From the NCBI RefSeq assembly GCF_029240175.1, contig NZ_JARBTM010000011.1, positions 95,510 to 159,509 on the forward strand: a stretch of 64,000 bases of DNA. Direction: 5' to 3'. This document shows positions 35,290 through 44,443 of the stretch, piece by piece. The DNA comes from Anaerosolibacter sp. GTDB taxonomy: Bacteria > Bacillota > Clostridia > Peptostreptococcales > Thermotaleaceae. Numbering within the stretch: position 1 is the stretch's first letter; every line of letters starts with the position of its first letter. The position numbers and the translations under genes were made by a program. Below the pieces are notes generated by a model. The model was not told where the DNA came from and ran no database searches. It was given only the letters and a program-made list of their open reading frames with translations.

Positions 35290-36005
35290 TGAGTAAATTG
35301 CGTGTTAAATTTGTCAAAAATGACCTTATGAAGTTTATATCCCATCTTGATTTGCTAAGATTAATGGAGCGGGCCCTCAGAAGAGCCGATATTAAACTAT
35401 CTTTTTCTCAAGGCTTTAATCCCCATCCGAAGATTTCCTTTGCGACAGCGGTGCCAATTGGCCTTTCCAGCGAGGGTGAATATATGGACGTAGAGCTAGA
35501 TGAAGAACTCAAGCCCGATAGTTTTGTCGATCGTGTAAACAGACAGCTGCCAGAAGGAATTAAGATTATATCAGCTAAGAATATTGAAGCAAAAACACCT
35601 GCATTAATGGCGATTGTTGATGCTTCAAGTTATATTGTAAGTTGCCCATTAGAGAATGATACCACACAGAATACCATCGAAGTTGCCATTAAAGACTTTA
35701 TGGATCTTGAGGAAATAATCATTCACAAGGTATCAAAGAAAAATGGCAGAAATGTCACTAAGGAAATTGATATTAAAGGATTTATCTATAAAATGGAGCT
35801 TTTAGAGCATAGTGGAAGGTCCATCATATTTAAACTGATGTTGGCAACAGGAAGTAAGGGTAATCTTAAACCAGAAGTTTTAATTGAAAAATTCATACAT
35901 GATATGGAAGTGCCGATAATACTTGATCAGGTTAGAGTGCATAGACTAGAATTATATACACTCGTTGGAGACACCCTAATAACGCCCTTAGAAATCAACG
36001 GCTAA
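35289..36005 (+). CDS. TIGR03936 family radical-SAM-associated protein
   Basis: 238 residues, beginning MSKLRVKFVKNDLMKFISHLDLLRLMERALRRADI, the hallmark of this family (DUF2344). It accompanies the preceding radical SAM protein and is fused to it in some organisms; a tRNA or rRNA modification role has been suggested from context but is unproven. ATG 35289 overlaps the upstream stop codon (TAATG) and has AGGTGG at 9-base spacing. Confidence 0.9.
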   Translation: MSKLRVKFVKNDLMKFISHLDLLRLMERALRRADIKLSFSQGFNPHPKISFATAVPIGLSSEGEYMDVELDEELKPDSFVDRVNRQLPEGIKIISAKNIEAKTPALMAIVDASSYIVSCPLENDTTQNTIEVAIKDFMDLEEIIIHKVSKKNGRNVTKEIDIKGFIYKMELLEHSGRSIIFKLMLATGSKGNLKPEVLIEKFIHDMEVPIILDQVRVHRLELYTLVGDTLITPLEING

Positions 36006-36033
36006 AAATTTATTCTTACAGGGGGATATTGGA

Positions 36034-37524
36034 ATGAATGAGATAATTGTAGACTCTAGTTTAAATCAAACAAGGGTAGCCTTGATGGAAAATAGGGAAC
36101 TCGTTGAAATATACGTAGAAAGAGAAGACACGAAGAGAATCGTAGGAAATATATATAAAGGAAGAGTTACCAATGTTCTGCCAGGCATGCAGGCTGCATT
36201 TGTAGATATTGGGTTAGATAAAAATGCATTTCTATATGTAAAAGATGCTATTCCGCCTTATATGACTGAGAATCATGATATTTCTACAAAGGACATATCT
36301 ATTCGTGATGTTGTAAAAGGGGGACAAGAAATCATTGTGCAGGTGATAAAAGAACCCATTGGAACAAAGGGAGCACGAATCACAACCCATTTAACTTTAC
36401 CTGGCAGATACCTGGTCTTGATGCCCCATGTAGATTATGTCGGTATCTCTAGGAGAATAGAGTCTGAGGACGAACGAGAGAGACTAAAGCAAGCTGTAGA
36501 AGAAATAAGACCTAAACATATTGGTGTGATTGCAAGGACAGCTGCTGAAGGCAAAGAGCAAAAAGAGCTTAAAGAAGATTTAAAATTTTTGCTTAAGCTC
36601 TGGCAAAAAATTGATCGTGAAAGACACTTAGGATTTGCGCCTAGAGTGATACATAAGGATCTGGATCTGCTTCAAAAAACTGTGCGGGATATGTTTAGTA
36701 ATGATATTGAACGTTTTATCATGAATGATCGAGAAAAGTATAAATCTACACTAGATTTTGTAGAACTAATTTCGCCTCATCTTAAAGATCGTGTAGAGTA
36801 TTTTCAATCTGAAGTAGATATTTATGAACATTATCAAATTGAAACCATGATTAAGAATGCGCTTTCTAGAAAAATATGGCTAAAAAGTGGTGGATATATT
36901 ATTATCGATCAGACAGAAGCCCTGACTTCTATTGATATAAATACTGGTAAGTATGTTGGAAGTACAGATCTTGATGATACGGTAGTTAAGATTAATAAGG
37001 AAGCTGCAAAGGAAATTGCAAAACAACTACGACTAAGAGATATTGGTGGTATTATAATCGTAGATTTCATAGATATGATAAACAAAGATGCAGAGAAAGA
37101 AGTGCTTTATATATTAGAGAAGGCAGTAGCTAAAGATCGAACGAAAACAAATATATTAGGTATGACACAACTTGGACTTTTGGAAATGACAAGAAAAAAG
37201 GTGAGGCAGAGAATCGATTCGATCCTTCAGAAAAAATGTCCATATTGTGATGGGACAGGAAAAGTTCTTTCTGAATATACCGTTATCCATAATCTTGAGA
37301 AAGAAGTTCGAAGGATTTCCTATCATACAAATGCAGAAGCGGTTTTGTTCGAAATAAACCCGACGGTTTTGTCTGTGCTAACTGAAGATAACAATTATTT
37401 TATCAGTGATTTAGAGAAGGAAACCAAATTAAAAATATATCTGAAAGCTTCTGAAAACATACATAATGATGAAATCCATACGAGAAGCATGGGGAAACTC
37501 GATAAAATTCAAAGTCTTTTATAG
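36034..37524 (+). CDS. rng: Ribonuclease G/E family endoribonuclease
   Basis: 496 residues. S1-like domain at the N-terminus (RIVGNIYKGRVTNVLPGMQAAFVDIG), RNase H-like and DNase I-like catalytic region (LTSIDINTGKYVG; IIIVDFIDM, containing the Asp pair for Mg2+) and the Zn-link CPYCDGTG. It cleaves single-stranded AU-rich RNA, including rRNA precursors. It lacks the long degradosome scaffold of RNase E, hence RNase G type. Ribosome site AGGGGGAT. Confidence 0.94.
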   Translation: MNEIIVDSSLNQTRVALMENRELVEIYVEREDTKRIVGNIYKGRVTNVLPGMQAAFVDIGLDKNAFLYVKDAIPPYMTENHDISTKDISIRDVVKGGQEIIVQVIKEPIGTKGARITTHLTLPGRYLVLMPHVDYVGISRRIESEDERERLKQAVEEIRPKHIGVIARTAAEGKEQKELKEDLKFLLKLWQKIDRERHLGFAPRVIHKDLDLLQKTVRDMFSNDIERFIMNDREKYKSTLDFVELISPHLKDRVEYFQSEVDIYEHYQIETMIKNALSRKIWLKSGGYIIIDQTEALTSIDINTGKYVGSTDLDDTVVKINKEAAKEIAKQLRLRDIGGIIIVDFIDMINKDAEKEVLYILEKAVAKDRTKTNILGMTQLGLLEMTRKKVRQRIDSILQKKCPYCDGTGKVLSEYTVIHNLEKEVRRISYHTNAEAVLFEINPTVLSVLTEDNNYFISDLEKETKLKIYLKASENIHNDEIHTRSMGKLDKIQSLL

Positions 37525-37540
37525 TTTTTTTAGAGAATCA

Positions 37541-37569
37541 TTGACTTTTGAATAGGAGTATGGTATCAT
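37541..37569 (+). promoter_or_regulatory. Promoter for rplU-prp-rpmA
   Basis: TTGACT (37541-37546), 17-bp spacer, TATCAT (37564-37569). Confidence 0.65.
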
Positions 37570-37576
37570 TTTTATT

Positions 37577-37652
37577 TGTAGGAAGCCGCTCAAATCGGGT
37601 TTTAAACGTAAGTACCTTGGATTTGGCGAGACTGGTTAGAGGAGGTGTAATA
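37577..37652 (+). promoter_or_regulatory. Candidate L21 ribosomal-protein leader
   Basis: The 76-nt untranslated leader between promoter and rplU includes AGGAAGCCGCTCAAATCGGG, a segment like those of the autoregulatory L21 leader of Firmicutes. The assignment is by position and resemblance only; a covariance-model search was not possible. Confidence 0.45.
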
Positions 37653-37964
37653 ATGTACGCTATTATTGAAACAGGTGGAAAACAATACAGAGTTCAAGAA
37701 GGTGACACACTTTTTATTGAAAAGTTAGATGTGACTCAAGGTGATACTGTAGAATTTGATAAGGTATTGGTTTTATCAAAGGATGGTCAGTTAACTGTAG
37801 GATCTCCAGCAGTAAATGGCGCGAAAGTTTCTGCAACTGTAGTTGAGAATGGTAAAGCTCCTAAAATTATCGTTTTCAAATATAAGTCTAAAAAAGACTA
37901 TAGAAAGAAGCAAGGACATCGTCAGCCGTATACAAAAGTAAAAATTGAAAGTATCAATGGATAG
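37653..37964 (+). CDS. rplU: 50S ribosomal protein L21
   Basis: 103 residues, [18 protein letters not shown] at the start and [19 protein letters not shown] at the end, both diagnostic. ATG 37653 follows GAGGAGGTG. The longer frame reading from 37548 covers only the leader RNA. First gene of the L21-Prp-L27 operon. Confidence 0.97.
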   Translation: MYAIIETGGKQYRVQEGDTLFIEKLDVTQGDTVEFDKVLVLSKDGQLTVGSPAVNGAKVSATVVENGKAPKIIVFKYKSKKDYRKKQGHRQPYTKVKIESING

Positions 37965-37975
37965 GTTGATGATCC

Positions 37976-38308
37976 ATGATTAAGATTATCATTGAAAGAG
38001 ATATCCATAAGAGAGTTATAGGATATACTGTGGAAGGACATGCCAATGCAGCTGAGTATGGCCAAGATATAGTGTGTGCAAGCATTTCGGTGTTGGCTCA
38101 GACTGCAATCTTAGCATTGCATGATCTGTTATCCATTCACGTTATATATGAAATGGAAGACGGATGGATTAGCTGTAAGCTCCCAAACAATCTTTCCGAT
38201 AAATTGTTGGTTCAGGCCGATCTAATTCTGAGTACGATGCTGATTGGTATGAAAGCTACGCATAATATGTATTCTAAGTATATAGAACTCCATGATAGGG
38301 AGGTGTAA
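37976..38308 (+). CDS. prp: Ribosomal-processing cysteine protease Prp
   Basis: 110 residues with catalytic His22 (EGHANAAEYG) and Cys34 (DIVCASISVL), the two conserved residues of Prp. It removes the N-terminal extension of L27 before ribosome assembly. Its substrate, L27 with LQLF|ASKKG, is encoded next, exactly as in Bacillus and Staphylococcus. Confidence 0.95.
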   Translation: MIKIIIERDIHKRVIGYTVEGHANAAEYGQDIVCASISVLAQTAILALHDLLSIHVIYEMEDGWISCKLPNNLSDKLLVQADLILSTMLIGMKATHNMYSKYIELHDREV

Positions 38309-38311
38309 GTA

Positions 38312-38614
38312 ATGTTATTTAATATGAATCTTCAGCTTTTTGCGAGTAAAAAAGGGGTAGGTAGCTCCAAAAACGGTCGTGATAGCGAAGCGAAAAGACT
38401 AGGTGTTAAAAGAGCTGACGGACAATTTGTCAATGCAGGAAGTATCCTTGTAAGACAAAGAGGTACGAAGATCCACCCTGGAAATAACGTGGGTAGAGGT
38501 GGCGACGACACGTTGTTTGCAACAACGGACGGCGTGGTTAAGTTCGAAAGAAAAGGAAAAGATAAGAAACAAGTAAGTGTATACCCAAGAGAAACAGCTG
38601 TAGCTGCTGAATAA
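38312..38614 (+). CDS. rpmA: 50S ribosomal protein L27 with Prp-cleaved leader
   Basis: 100 residues. [10 protein letters not shown] precedes the mature start [15 protein letters not shown]; Prp should cut between Phe10 and Ala11. The mature N-terminus reaches the peptidyl-transferase centre, so processing is essential in species with this leader. Ribosome site GGGAGGTG. Followed by a terminator. Confidence 0.97.
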   Translation: MLFNMNLQLFASKKGVGSSKNGRDSEAKRLGVKRADGQFVNAGSILVRQRGTKIHPGNNVGRGGDDTLFATTDGVVKFERKGKDKKQVSVYPRETAVAAE

Positions 38615-38641
38615 AAAAACCCCTTATATGGGGTTTTTTTT
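38613..38641 (+). terminator. Terminator after rpmA
   Basis: A7CCCC and GGGGT7 flank a TTATAT loop (38613-38623, 38630-38640); overlaps the stop codon. Confidence 0.9.
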
Positions 38642-38709
38642 ATGGTCGTGTTCATTTCAATTATTTTTCTTCAGGTTATAAGTGATAAATGTGGGCATAA
38701 TAAAAATAG

Positions 38710-38737
38710 TTGACACCATAGAAACAGTTGGTATAAT
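38710..38737 (+). promoter_or_regulatory. Promoter for obg
   Basis: TTGACA (38710-38715), 16-bp spacer, TATAAT (38732-38737). Confidence 0.75.
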
Positions 38738-38811
38738 AAGTTTATTAGTAAAAGAAGGAAATGCGCATATTGAAATGAAAATATTGAAGAATGGACTAAG
38801 GGTGATATATA

Positions 38812-40089
38812 ATGTTTGTAGATAAAGCAAGGATATTTGTAAAATCCGGAAAGGGTGGCGATGGATCGGTTTCTTTCCGTAAGGAGAAGTATGTTCCAGC
38901 AGGAGGCCCTGATGGGGGAGATGGCGGAAGAGGCGGCGATGTTGTTTTTGTTGTTGACGAGGGACTCCGTACATTGATGGATTTTCGCTATAAGAAGAAA
39001 TACATAGCAGAAGAAGGGGAAAAAGGAAAAGCTAAAAAGATGCACGGCAGAGATGCCCAGGATCTAGTATTAAAGGTTCCACCTGGGACAATTGTTCGAG
39101 ATGAGCAAACGAATCTAATTATTGCTGATTTAACAAACCATGGAGAGAGGGCCATCATCGCAAAGGGTGGTAAAGGCGGGAAAGGCAATGTTCATTTCAC
39201 TACGGCTACTAGACAAGCTCCCAATTTTGCAGAAAGTGGCGGTCATGCAGAAGAACGTTTTGTTATATTAGAACTAAAGTTGCTAGCGGATGTTGGGTTA
39301 GTAGGCTTTCCGAATGTAGGTAAATCTACGATGCTATCCGTAGTTACCAGTGCTAAACCGAAGATAGCGAATTATCACTTTACAACGATTACACCAAACC
39401 TAGGTGTCGTTGAAGTGCATAATAAAAGTTTTGTTTTGGCAGATATTCCGGGGTTAATTGAAGGTGCTCATCAAGGTGTAGGGTTGGGATTAGAATTTCT
39501 AAGACACGTTGAACGTACCAAGTTACTTGTTCACGTTGTCGACATTTCTGGTTCAGAGGGCCGAGACCCCATTGAAGATTTTCATAGAATCAATGATGAA
39601 TTAAGGCATTACGACGAACGTTTGTCAAAAAAATATCAAGTGATAGCAGCGAACAAGGTAGATTTATTAGAATCTCAAGACGTATATAATGATTTTGAAG
39701 CAGCGATGAAAGCCCTAGGGTATGAAGTGTTTCCAATATCTGCTGCTACCAATAAAGGTCTTGGAGAATTGTTATCTTTTGTAGCCAACAAACTTGATGA
39801 AATTAAGGAAATACCTATATACGATGAAACTGAAATTTTCAAATACTATACACCTGACGAAAACGAAAATCATAAAATTGTTGTTAGAAGAGAAAATGAT
39901 TACTACGTTGTAGAAGGAAGACCAGTAGAAAAACTTATCAACTCAACCAATTTTCAAGATATGGATTCATTAAGATATTTCCAGAATTTTCTTAGAAAGA
40001 GGGGTATTGTGGATGAATTAAAAGCAATGGGTGTTCAAGATGGAGATACTGTTAAAATGTATGATTTTGAGTTCGAATACTATGATTAA
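38812..40089 (+). CDS. obg: Obg/CgtA GTPase
   Basis: 425 residues. Glycine-rich Obg fold at the N-terminus (GKGGDGSVSFRKEKYVPAGGPDGG region), G1 GFPNVGKST, G3 DIPGLIEGA, G4 NKVD, and the C-terminal OCT domain, present in Firmicutes. It acts in 50S ribosome assembly and stress and sporulation signalling. Its place after rpmA is the conserved rplU-prp-rpmA-obg order. Confidence 0.97.
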   Translation: MFVDKARIFVKSGKGGDGSVSFRKEKYVPAGGPDGGDGGRGGDVVFVVDEGLRTLMDFRYKKKYIAEEGEKGKAKKMHGRDAQDLVLKVPPGTIVRDEQTNLIIADLTNHGERAIIAKGGKGGKGNVHFTTATRQAPNFAESGGHAEERFVILELKLLADVGLVGFPNVGKSTMLSVVTSAKPKIANYHFTTITPNLGVVEVHNKSFVLADIPGLIEGAHQGVGLGLEFLRHVERTKLLVHVVDISGSEGRDPIEDFHRINDELRHYDERLSKKYQVIAANKVDLLESQDVYNDFEAAMKALGYEVFPISAATNKGLGELLSFVANKLDEIKEIPIYDETEIFKYYTPDENENHKIVVRRENDYYVVEGRPVEKLINSTNFQDMDSLRYFQNFLRKRGIVDELKAMGVQDGDTVKMYDFEFEYYD

Positions 40090-40116
40090 TTTTGATATGG
40101 GGGTACAAGATTTAGT

Positions 40117-40308
40117 ATGAGCTGCTTAAATTGCCAGAATTGTAAACAGGGAACACATGCATATTTCTGTCTAGAAAAAAATGATTTTGTTATTAATGAA
40201 TGCCATACAAACCAAATGCTCGAAAATAAAGAGAGAAGTGGCTGGAAAAAAGGTAGTAAAAACTATGAAATTCATAGACGCAAGGCTAGAAAAGAGGTTG
40301 AAGTTTAA
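40117..40308 (+). CDS. Small cysteine-rich protein of unknown function
   Basis: 63 residues. CLNCQNCKQGTHAYFC (Cys3, 6, 9, 18) and a further Cys at about 29 in NECHTN suggest a small zinc-binding knuckle; the tail is very basic (KKGSKNYEIHRRKARKEVEV), fitting RNA or ribosome binding. It lies between obg and yhbY, two ribosome-assembly genes. I do not recognise a named family. The AUG has GGGGGT upstream at long spacing. Confidence 0.6.
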   Translation: MSCLNCQNCKQGTHAYFCLEKNDFVINECHTNQMLENKERSGWKKGSKNYEIHRRKARKEVEV

Positions 40309-40320
40309 AGGAGGATTATT

Positions 40321-40614
40321 TTGATTACAGGGAAACAAAGGAGTTATCTTAAGAGTTTAGCGAATACAATAAAGCCGATTACCCAAATCGGTAAGATGGG
40401 TATTACTGAAAGCTTCATCAATCAATTAAATGAGGCATTAGAAGCAAGGGAATTAATAAAGATTCATGTCCTTGAAACAAGTCTTTTAAATACAAAGGAT
40501 GCAGCGAATGAAGTTGCCCAATTAACTGAATCGGAATTTGTCCAAGCAATTGGGAATAAATTTGTGCTATATCGAAAGGCCAAGGAGAATCCAAAGATTC
40601 AGCTGCCTAATTAA
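40321..40614 (+). CDS. yhbY: YhbY/CRM-domain RNA-binding protein
   Basis: 97 residues of the CRM (CRS1-YhbY) fold that binds pre-50S particles. Signatures are LTGKQRSYL-like ITGKQRSYLKSLAN, QIGKMGITESFINQLNEALEARELIKI and the end VLYRKAKENPKI. TTG start after AAAGGAGGAT. Followed by a terminator. Confidence 0.93.
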   Translation: MITGKQRSYLKSLANTIKPITQIGKMGITESFINQLNEALEARELIKIHVLETSLLNTKDAANEVAQLTESEFVQAIGNKFVLYRKAKENPKIQLPN

Positions 40615-40631
40615 AATAAAATGACAGTAAA

Positions 40632-40658
40632 AAGATCGGGGTCACACCCGATTTTTAT
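40632..40658 (+). terminator. Terminator after yhbY
   Basis: ATCGGG (40635-40640) and CCCGAT (40647-40652) with loop GTCACA, followed by a T-run. Confidence 0.8.
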
Positions 40659-40721
40659 TTATATATAAATGTATTATTTGTTACTAAAGTCAACCCAAAG
40701 TTAAGACAATTGAAATGACAC

Positions 40722-40750
40722 TTCAAATTATGAATAAAATGGTGTATAAT
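40722..40750 (+). promoter_or_regulatory. Promoter for nadD
   Basis: TTCAAA (40722-40727), 17-bp spacer, TATAAT (40745-40750). Confidence 0.55.
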
Positions 40751-40788
40751 TATCAAATTAGAAGATAAACCCAAAGAGGTGTAATCAG

Positions 40789-41463
40789 ATGGATATAGAA
40801 ACAATCATAAAACAAGCAGAGAAAAAGCAAAATGAAATCTATAAAAAAAGTGAAAAAATGGAGAAAATAGCCGTCATGGGTGGAACCTTTGATCCAATAC
40901 ACCATGGACATCTGGTTATTGCTGAACAGATAAGATGTGAATATAATCTAGATAAGGTGATTTTCATACCTGCTGGTATTCCTCCTCATAAGACTGGCTT
41001 ACCGGTATCTGATTCAAAGCATAGATATGCTATGGCATTGCTTGCCACAGTAACAAATCCTTACTTTGAAGTATCCAAGATTGAAATAGAAGACGCTAGT
41101 ATTTCATATACAATTCATACAATTAAGAAGTTAAAGCAGATTTATAAAGATAATACAGAATTATTTTTCATAACAGGTGCAGATGCAATTTGCGATATAG
41201 AGACTTGGAAAGATGTAGATGAACTATTGCACATATGCCACTTCATCGCAGCTACCAGGCCTGGTTTAGAATCACCTTTTGTAGATAGAAAAATTAAGGA
41301 ACTACAAAAAAAATACAAAGCAGATATATATCAAATGGATGTTCCTGCATTGGCAATATCGTCGACGGATATTAGAAGAAGAGTCACTCAGAATCAGTCA
41401 ATAAAATATCTTGTTCCTGAATCTGTTGAATACTATATTTATAAAAATGGACTATACCGATAA
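40789..41463 (+). CDS. nadD: Nicotinate-nucleotide adenylyltransferase
   Basis: 224 residues. It joins ATP and nicotinate mononucleotide in NAD synthesis. GGTFDPIHHGHLVIAEQ carries the (H/T)xGH motif and SSTDIRRR the ISSTxIR motif. The usual protein starts just before KIAVMGGTFDP; here 23 extra, charged residues precede it. ATG 40789 has a good AGAGGTG site whereas the internal ATG 40858 has none, so the extension is probably real. It is followed by yqeK. Confidence 0.94.
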   Translation: MDIETIIKQAEKKQNEIYKKSEKMEKIAVMGGTFDPIHHGHLVIAEQIRCEYNLDKVIFIPAGIPPHKTGLPVSDSKHRYAMALLATVTNPYFEVSKIEIEDASISYTIHTIKKLKQIYKDNTELFFITGADAICDIETWKDVDELLHICHFIAATRPGLESPFVDRKIKELQKKYKADIYQMDVPALAISSTDIRRRVTQNQSIKYLVPESVEYYIYKNGLYR

Positions 41464-41476
41464 GGGAGTAAAAAGT

Positions 41477-42064
41477 ATGGATATTAAAAAAATTCAGCAA
41501 GATTTGAAATCTTTATTAAGTCCCAAGCGATATTTGCACTCCTTAGGTGTGCAGGAAACAGCAATATTTTTAGCAAAAAGATACGGCTGTACCGTAGATA
41601 AAGCAAGTGTAGCAGGATTAGTGCATGACTGTGCGAAAGATTTAAATAAGCAACAAATGTTGAATTATGTTGATGAATTTGATATAATCATAGATAGTGT
41701 GACAAAAAAGCAAACCGAATTAATGCATGCTGTTGTTGGCAGAGAATTTGCTCGCATAGCGTTTGGTATTCAGGATCAAGGAATTTTAGATGCAATTCGG
41801 TATCATACCACGGGAAGAGAGGGTATGACACTATTAGAAAAAATCATCTATTTAGCGGATTACATTGAGCCAAACAGGAATTTTCCAGGCGTTGATGAAT
41901 TAAGAAAAGTGGCTTTATCTAATTTAGATAAAGCCACTTTAATGGCTACAGATCGAACAATTTCCCACCTTATCTCCCAGGGTAAATTAATACATCATGA
42001 TACAATCTCGGCTAGAAATTCACTTCTATGTATGAAGGAGATTGGAACAGGAGTGAGTAAATGA
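41477..42064 (+). CDS. yqeK: HD-domain hydrolase YqeK (Ap4A hydrolase)
   Basis: 195 residues. HSLGVQETAIFLA (first His), LVHDCAKDL (HD pair) and a later IRYHTTGREGM and DYIEPNR set make up the HD metal site. Firmicute YqeK cleaves diadenosine tetraphosphate symmetrically. ATG 41477 follows AAGGGAG. Its ATGA stop overlaps the next start by four bases. Confidence 0.93.
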   Translation: MDIKKIQQDLKSLLSPKRYLHSLGVQETAIFLAKRYGCTVDKASVAGLVHDCAKDLNKQQMLNYVDEFDIIIDSVTKKQTELMHAVVGREFARIAFGIQDQGILDAIRYHTTGREGMTLLEKIIYLADYIEPNRNFPGVDELRKVALSNLDKATLMATDRTISHLISQGKLIHHDTISARNSLLCMKEIGTGVSK

Positions 42065-43302
42065 AAAAGTTTTTTAAAATTTTAGTGGTTGCCTTTGTAT
42101 GTTTTGCGTTAATGATGGGTACGGGACTATATATTTTTTTGAATAGCATCAGCAGTGGGGCCGGTTCAGAAAACGAGACAATACCTGAGGATGCACCCCG
42201 CGGCAATGAACCTGTAAATGTACTCATTGTAGGGGTAGATGCAAAGGATGCCAAAAATGCGAATGGTGTACGAACTGATACCATCATGGTTGCAAATTTT
42301 GACCCCAAAACAAAAGCAGTTAATATCATCTCTATTCCTAGAGATACCAGAGTAATTATCCGAGGACATAAGGGACAAGATAAGATTAATCATGCCCATG
42401 CTTACGGCGGAATAGATCTTGCAATGAAAACGGTTAAGGATTTTCTAGGAATAAATGTGGATTATTATGTCAGAATCGATTACAAGGCCCTAGGTCAAAT
42501 TGTAGATGATCTTGGCGGTGTAGAAGTCGATGTACCAATGAATATGAAGTATACAGATCCATATGCAGATCCACCACTGAAGATTAATCTTCAGAAGGGC
42601 TTGCAGGTGTTAGATGGAGATAAAGCAATGCAGTTTGTTCGCTTTAGAAAAGGATATACTGATCAAGATTTAGGAAGAATTGAAGCACAGCATACATTTT
42701 TAAAAGCAGTTGCCGACAAGCTTTTGAGTCCTCAAACGATTCTAAAATTACCTAAACTTGCAAAAACTTTTGGCACTTATGTAGACACAAATATGCCTGC
42801 CTCAGCCATTGCATCTTATGCAGCCCAGGCCCCAGGTATAAATATGGATAGCATTAATATGTTAACCATTCCGGGAGAACCAAAGTTAATCAGTGGCATA
42901 TGGTATTTCATTGCTGATAAGGAAAAAATGAATACAATGCTGGAAGGCTTACAATATGAGACAGAGAAAGCATCTAATGGTATAATCGGTAGCATTATTC
43001 AGAAGAAAGAAGAACAAGAGGTTACAAGCAAGGCTACTGTAGAAGTACTTAACGGTTCAGGGGTAGCAGGACTTGCGACGAAGGTCGGAAAAAAGTTAAA
43101 AGATGAAGGGTATAATGTGGTAAATATTAATAATATTAATGGCATGAAATACAGCCAAACCCATGTTTATGATCGAAAAAACAAAGCAAGCGAAGCGAAA
43201 AAGATTGCTAAGCTACTGGATGTTAAAGATATCGAAACAGATCTTAACCCAGATGCTGAGGCTGAAATAACCATAATTGTAGGAAGTGATTGGAAAGAAT
43301 AG
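42061..43302 (+). CDS. LytR-CpsA-Psr (LCP) family cell-wall polymer ligase
   Basis: 413 residues: N-terminal membrane anchor (about 5-28), LCP domain with VLIVGVDAK, VRTDTIMVANFD and SIPRDTRVII, plus FVRFRKGYTDQDLGRIEAQ with the catalytic Arg residues, and a C-terminal LytR_C domain (ATVEVLNGSGVAGLATKVGKKL). Such enzymes attach undecaprenyl-linked polymers to peptidoglycan outside the membrane. It is inserted between yqeK and rsfS, usually neighbours, and is followed by a terminator. Confidence 0.93.
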   Translation: MKKFFKILVVAFVCFALMMGTGLYIFLNSISSGAGSENETIPEDAPRGNEPVNVLIVGVDAKDAKNANGVRTDTIMVANFDPKTKAVNIISIPRDTRVIIRGHKGQDKINHAHAYGGIDLAMKTVKDFLGINVDYYVRIDYKALGQIVDDLGGVEVDVPMNMKYTDPYADPPLKINLQKGLQVLDGDKAMQFVRFRKGYTDQDLGRIEAQHTFLKAVADKLLSPQTILKLPKLAKTFGTYVDTNMPASAIASYAAQAPGINMDSINMLTIPGEPKLISGIWYFIADKEKMNTMLEGLQYETEKASNGIIGSIIQKKEEQEVTSKATVEVLNGSGVAGLATKVGKKLKDEGYNVVNINNINGMKYSQTHVYDRKNKASEAKKIAKLLDVKDIETDLNPDAEAEITIIVGSDWKE

Positions 43303-43326
43303 ACACTGATATAGTGTCTATTTTTA
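43298..43326 (+). terminator. Terminator after the LCP gene
   Basis: AATAGACACT (43298-43307) pairs with AGTGTCTATT (43313-43322), then TTTATTT. Confidence 0.85.
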
Positions 43327-43403
43327 TTTATGTTGCCAGAGGGAATATGTCATCATGTAGCCGTGTATATATTAACATGCATGAAAAAGAAGGAGCTGAC
43401 TAC

Positions 43404-44408
43404 ATGGAAAATATGATGATTTATGTTTTGTTTTTTACTGGATTGTTTATAATAATTAAAGCAGGAGACTTATTTGTTGATGCAGCAGTTTGGATTGCAA
43501 AGGTGACCGGAATTCCGAGCGTTTTAATTGGAGCCACCTTAGTAAGTCTTGCAACAACATTGCCAGAACTCTTTGTTTCTATGATTGCAACATTAGATGG
43601 TCATATAGATATGTCTATAGGTAATGCGATCGGTTCGACAATATGTAATATTGGCCTTATCTTAGGCATGTGTGCCATTATATCACCAATACCAATCCGT
43701 AGAAGATTTTTTAGTATAAAGGGATTTTTAATGCTCGGTGCTGTAGGAACTGTATACATGATGGCTTTTAATCGACAGATTAGCCGAATTGAAGGATTTG
43801 TATTGCTTATCCTTTTAATAATATATATAATAATAAATATCTTTGAAGTATATACCCATAAAGAGGATAGATATACTGTTCGATTTCAAGAGAAAAGTTT
43901 TAGTACTGCATTATTAAAGAATGCAGCTAAGTTTATTATTGGTGCTGGAGGCATCATTTTAGGGGCCAGATTACTCGTAGATAATGGGGTACGAATTGCT
44001 GAAATTTTAAATATACCTGAACAGATCGTAAGTTTGACCCTTATTGCATTGGGTACTTCATTACCAGAACTAACTACTGCCCTCATTGCAATGATCAAAG
44101 GGCATGAAGGAATTTCAATAGGCAATATTATTGGAGCCAATATTCTCAACTTAACCATGGTGCTTGGTACTTCATCAATCATTGCGGAAAATGGTTTAAT
44201 TATTTCGTCAAGAAATTTTGAAGTGTTTGGAAAAAATATTATGGATTTTCCTCAAACACTAGCGTTAGATGTACCTTTTGCAGCTTTATTAATGACAATT
44301 CTTGTGATTGGTGGAACAGCTAATCGTAAACTAGGAAGACTGGATGGCGTGTTATTAATGCTATTATACATAGCTTACCTAACAATACTTGCTCTGATCT
44401 CTTTCTAA
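43404..44408 (+). CDS. CaCA-family Na+/Ca2+ (or H+) antiporter
   Basis: 334 residues, two halves of five helices. The duplicated alpha repeats are visible as SLATTLPELFVSMIA (about 50-64) and ALGTSLPELTTALIAM (about 213-228), each followed by GNAIGSTICN or GNIIGANILN. It exports Ca2+ or a related cation in exchange for Na+ or H+. ATG 43404 has AAGGAG at 8 bases; the in-frame sequence upstream overlaps the LCP terminator and is not coding. Confidence 0.92.
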   Translation: MENMMIYVLFFTGLFIIIKAGDLFVDAAVWIAKVTGIPSVLIGATLVSLATTLPELFVSMIATLDGHIDMSIGNAIGSTICNIGLILGMCAIISPIPIRRRFFSIKGFLMLGAVGTVYMMAFNRQISRIEGFVLLILLIIYIIINIFEVYTHKEDRYTVRFQEKSFSTALLKNAAKFIIGAGGIILGARLLVDNGVRIAEILNIPEQIVSLTLIALGTSLPELTTALIAMIKGHEGISIGNIIGANILNLTMVLGTSSIIAENGLIISSRNFEVFGKNIMDFPQTLALDVPFAALLMTILVIGGTANRKLGRLDGVLLMLLYIAYLTILALISF

Positions 44409-44443
44409 AGGTTGACATATCTTATTTAATTAGGAGGTTATAC

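Noticed and set aside
43290..43403. Long N-terminal extension of the CaCA antiporter
   Set aside because: It would read through the LCP terminator; ATG 43404 has a proper ribosome site and gives the normal N-terminus.
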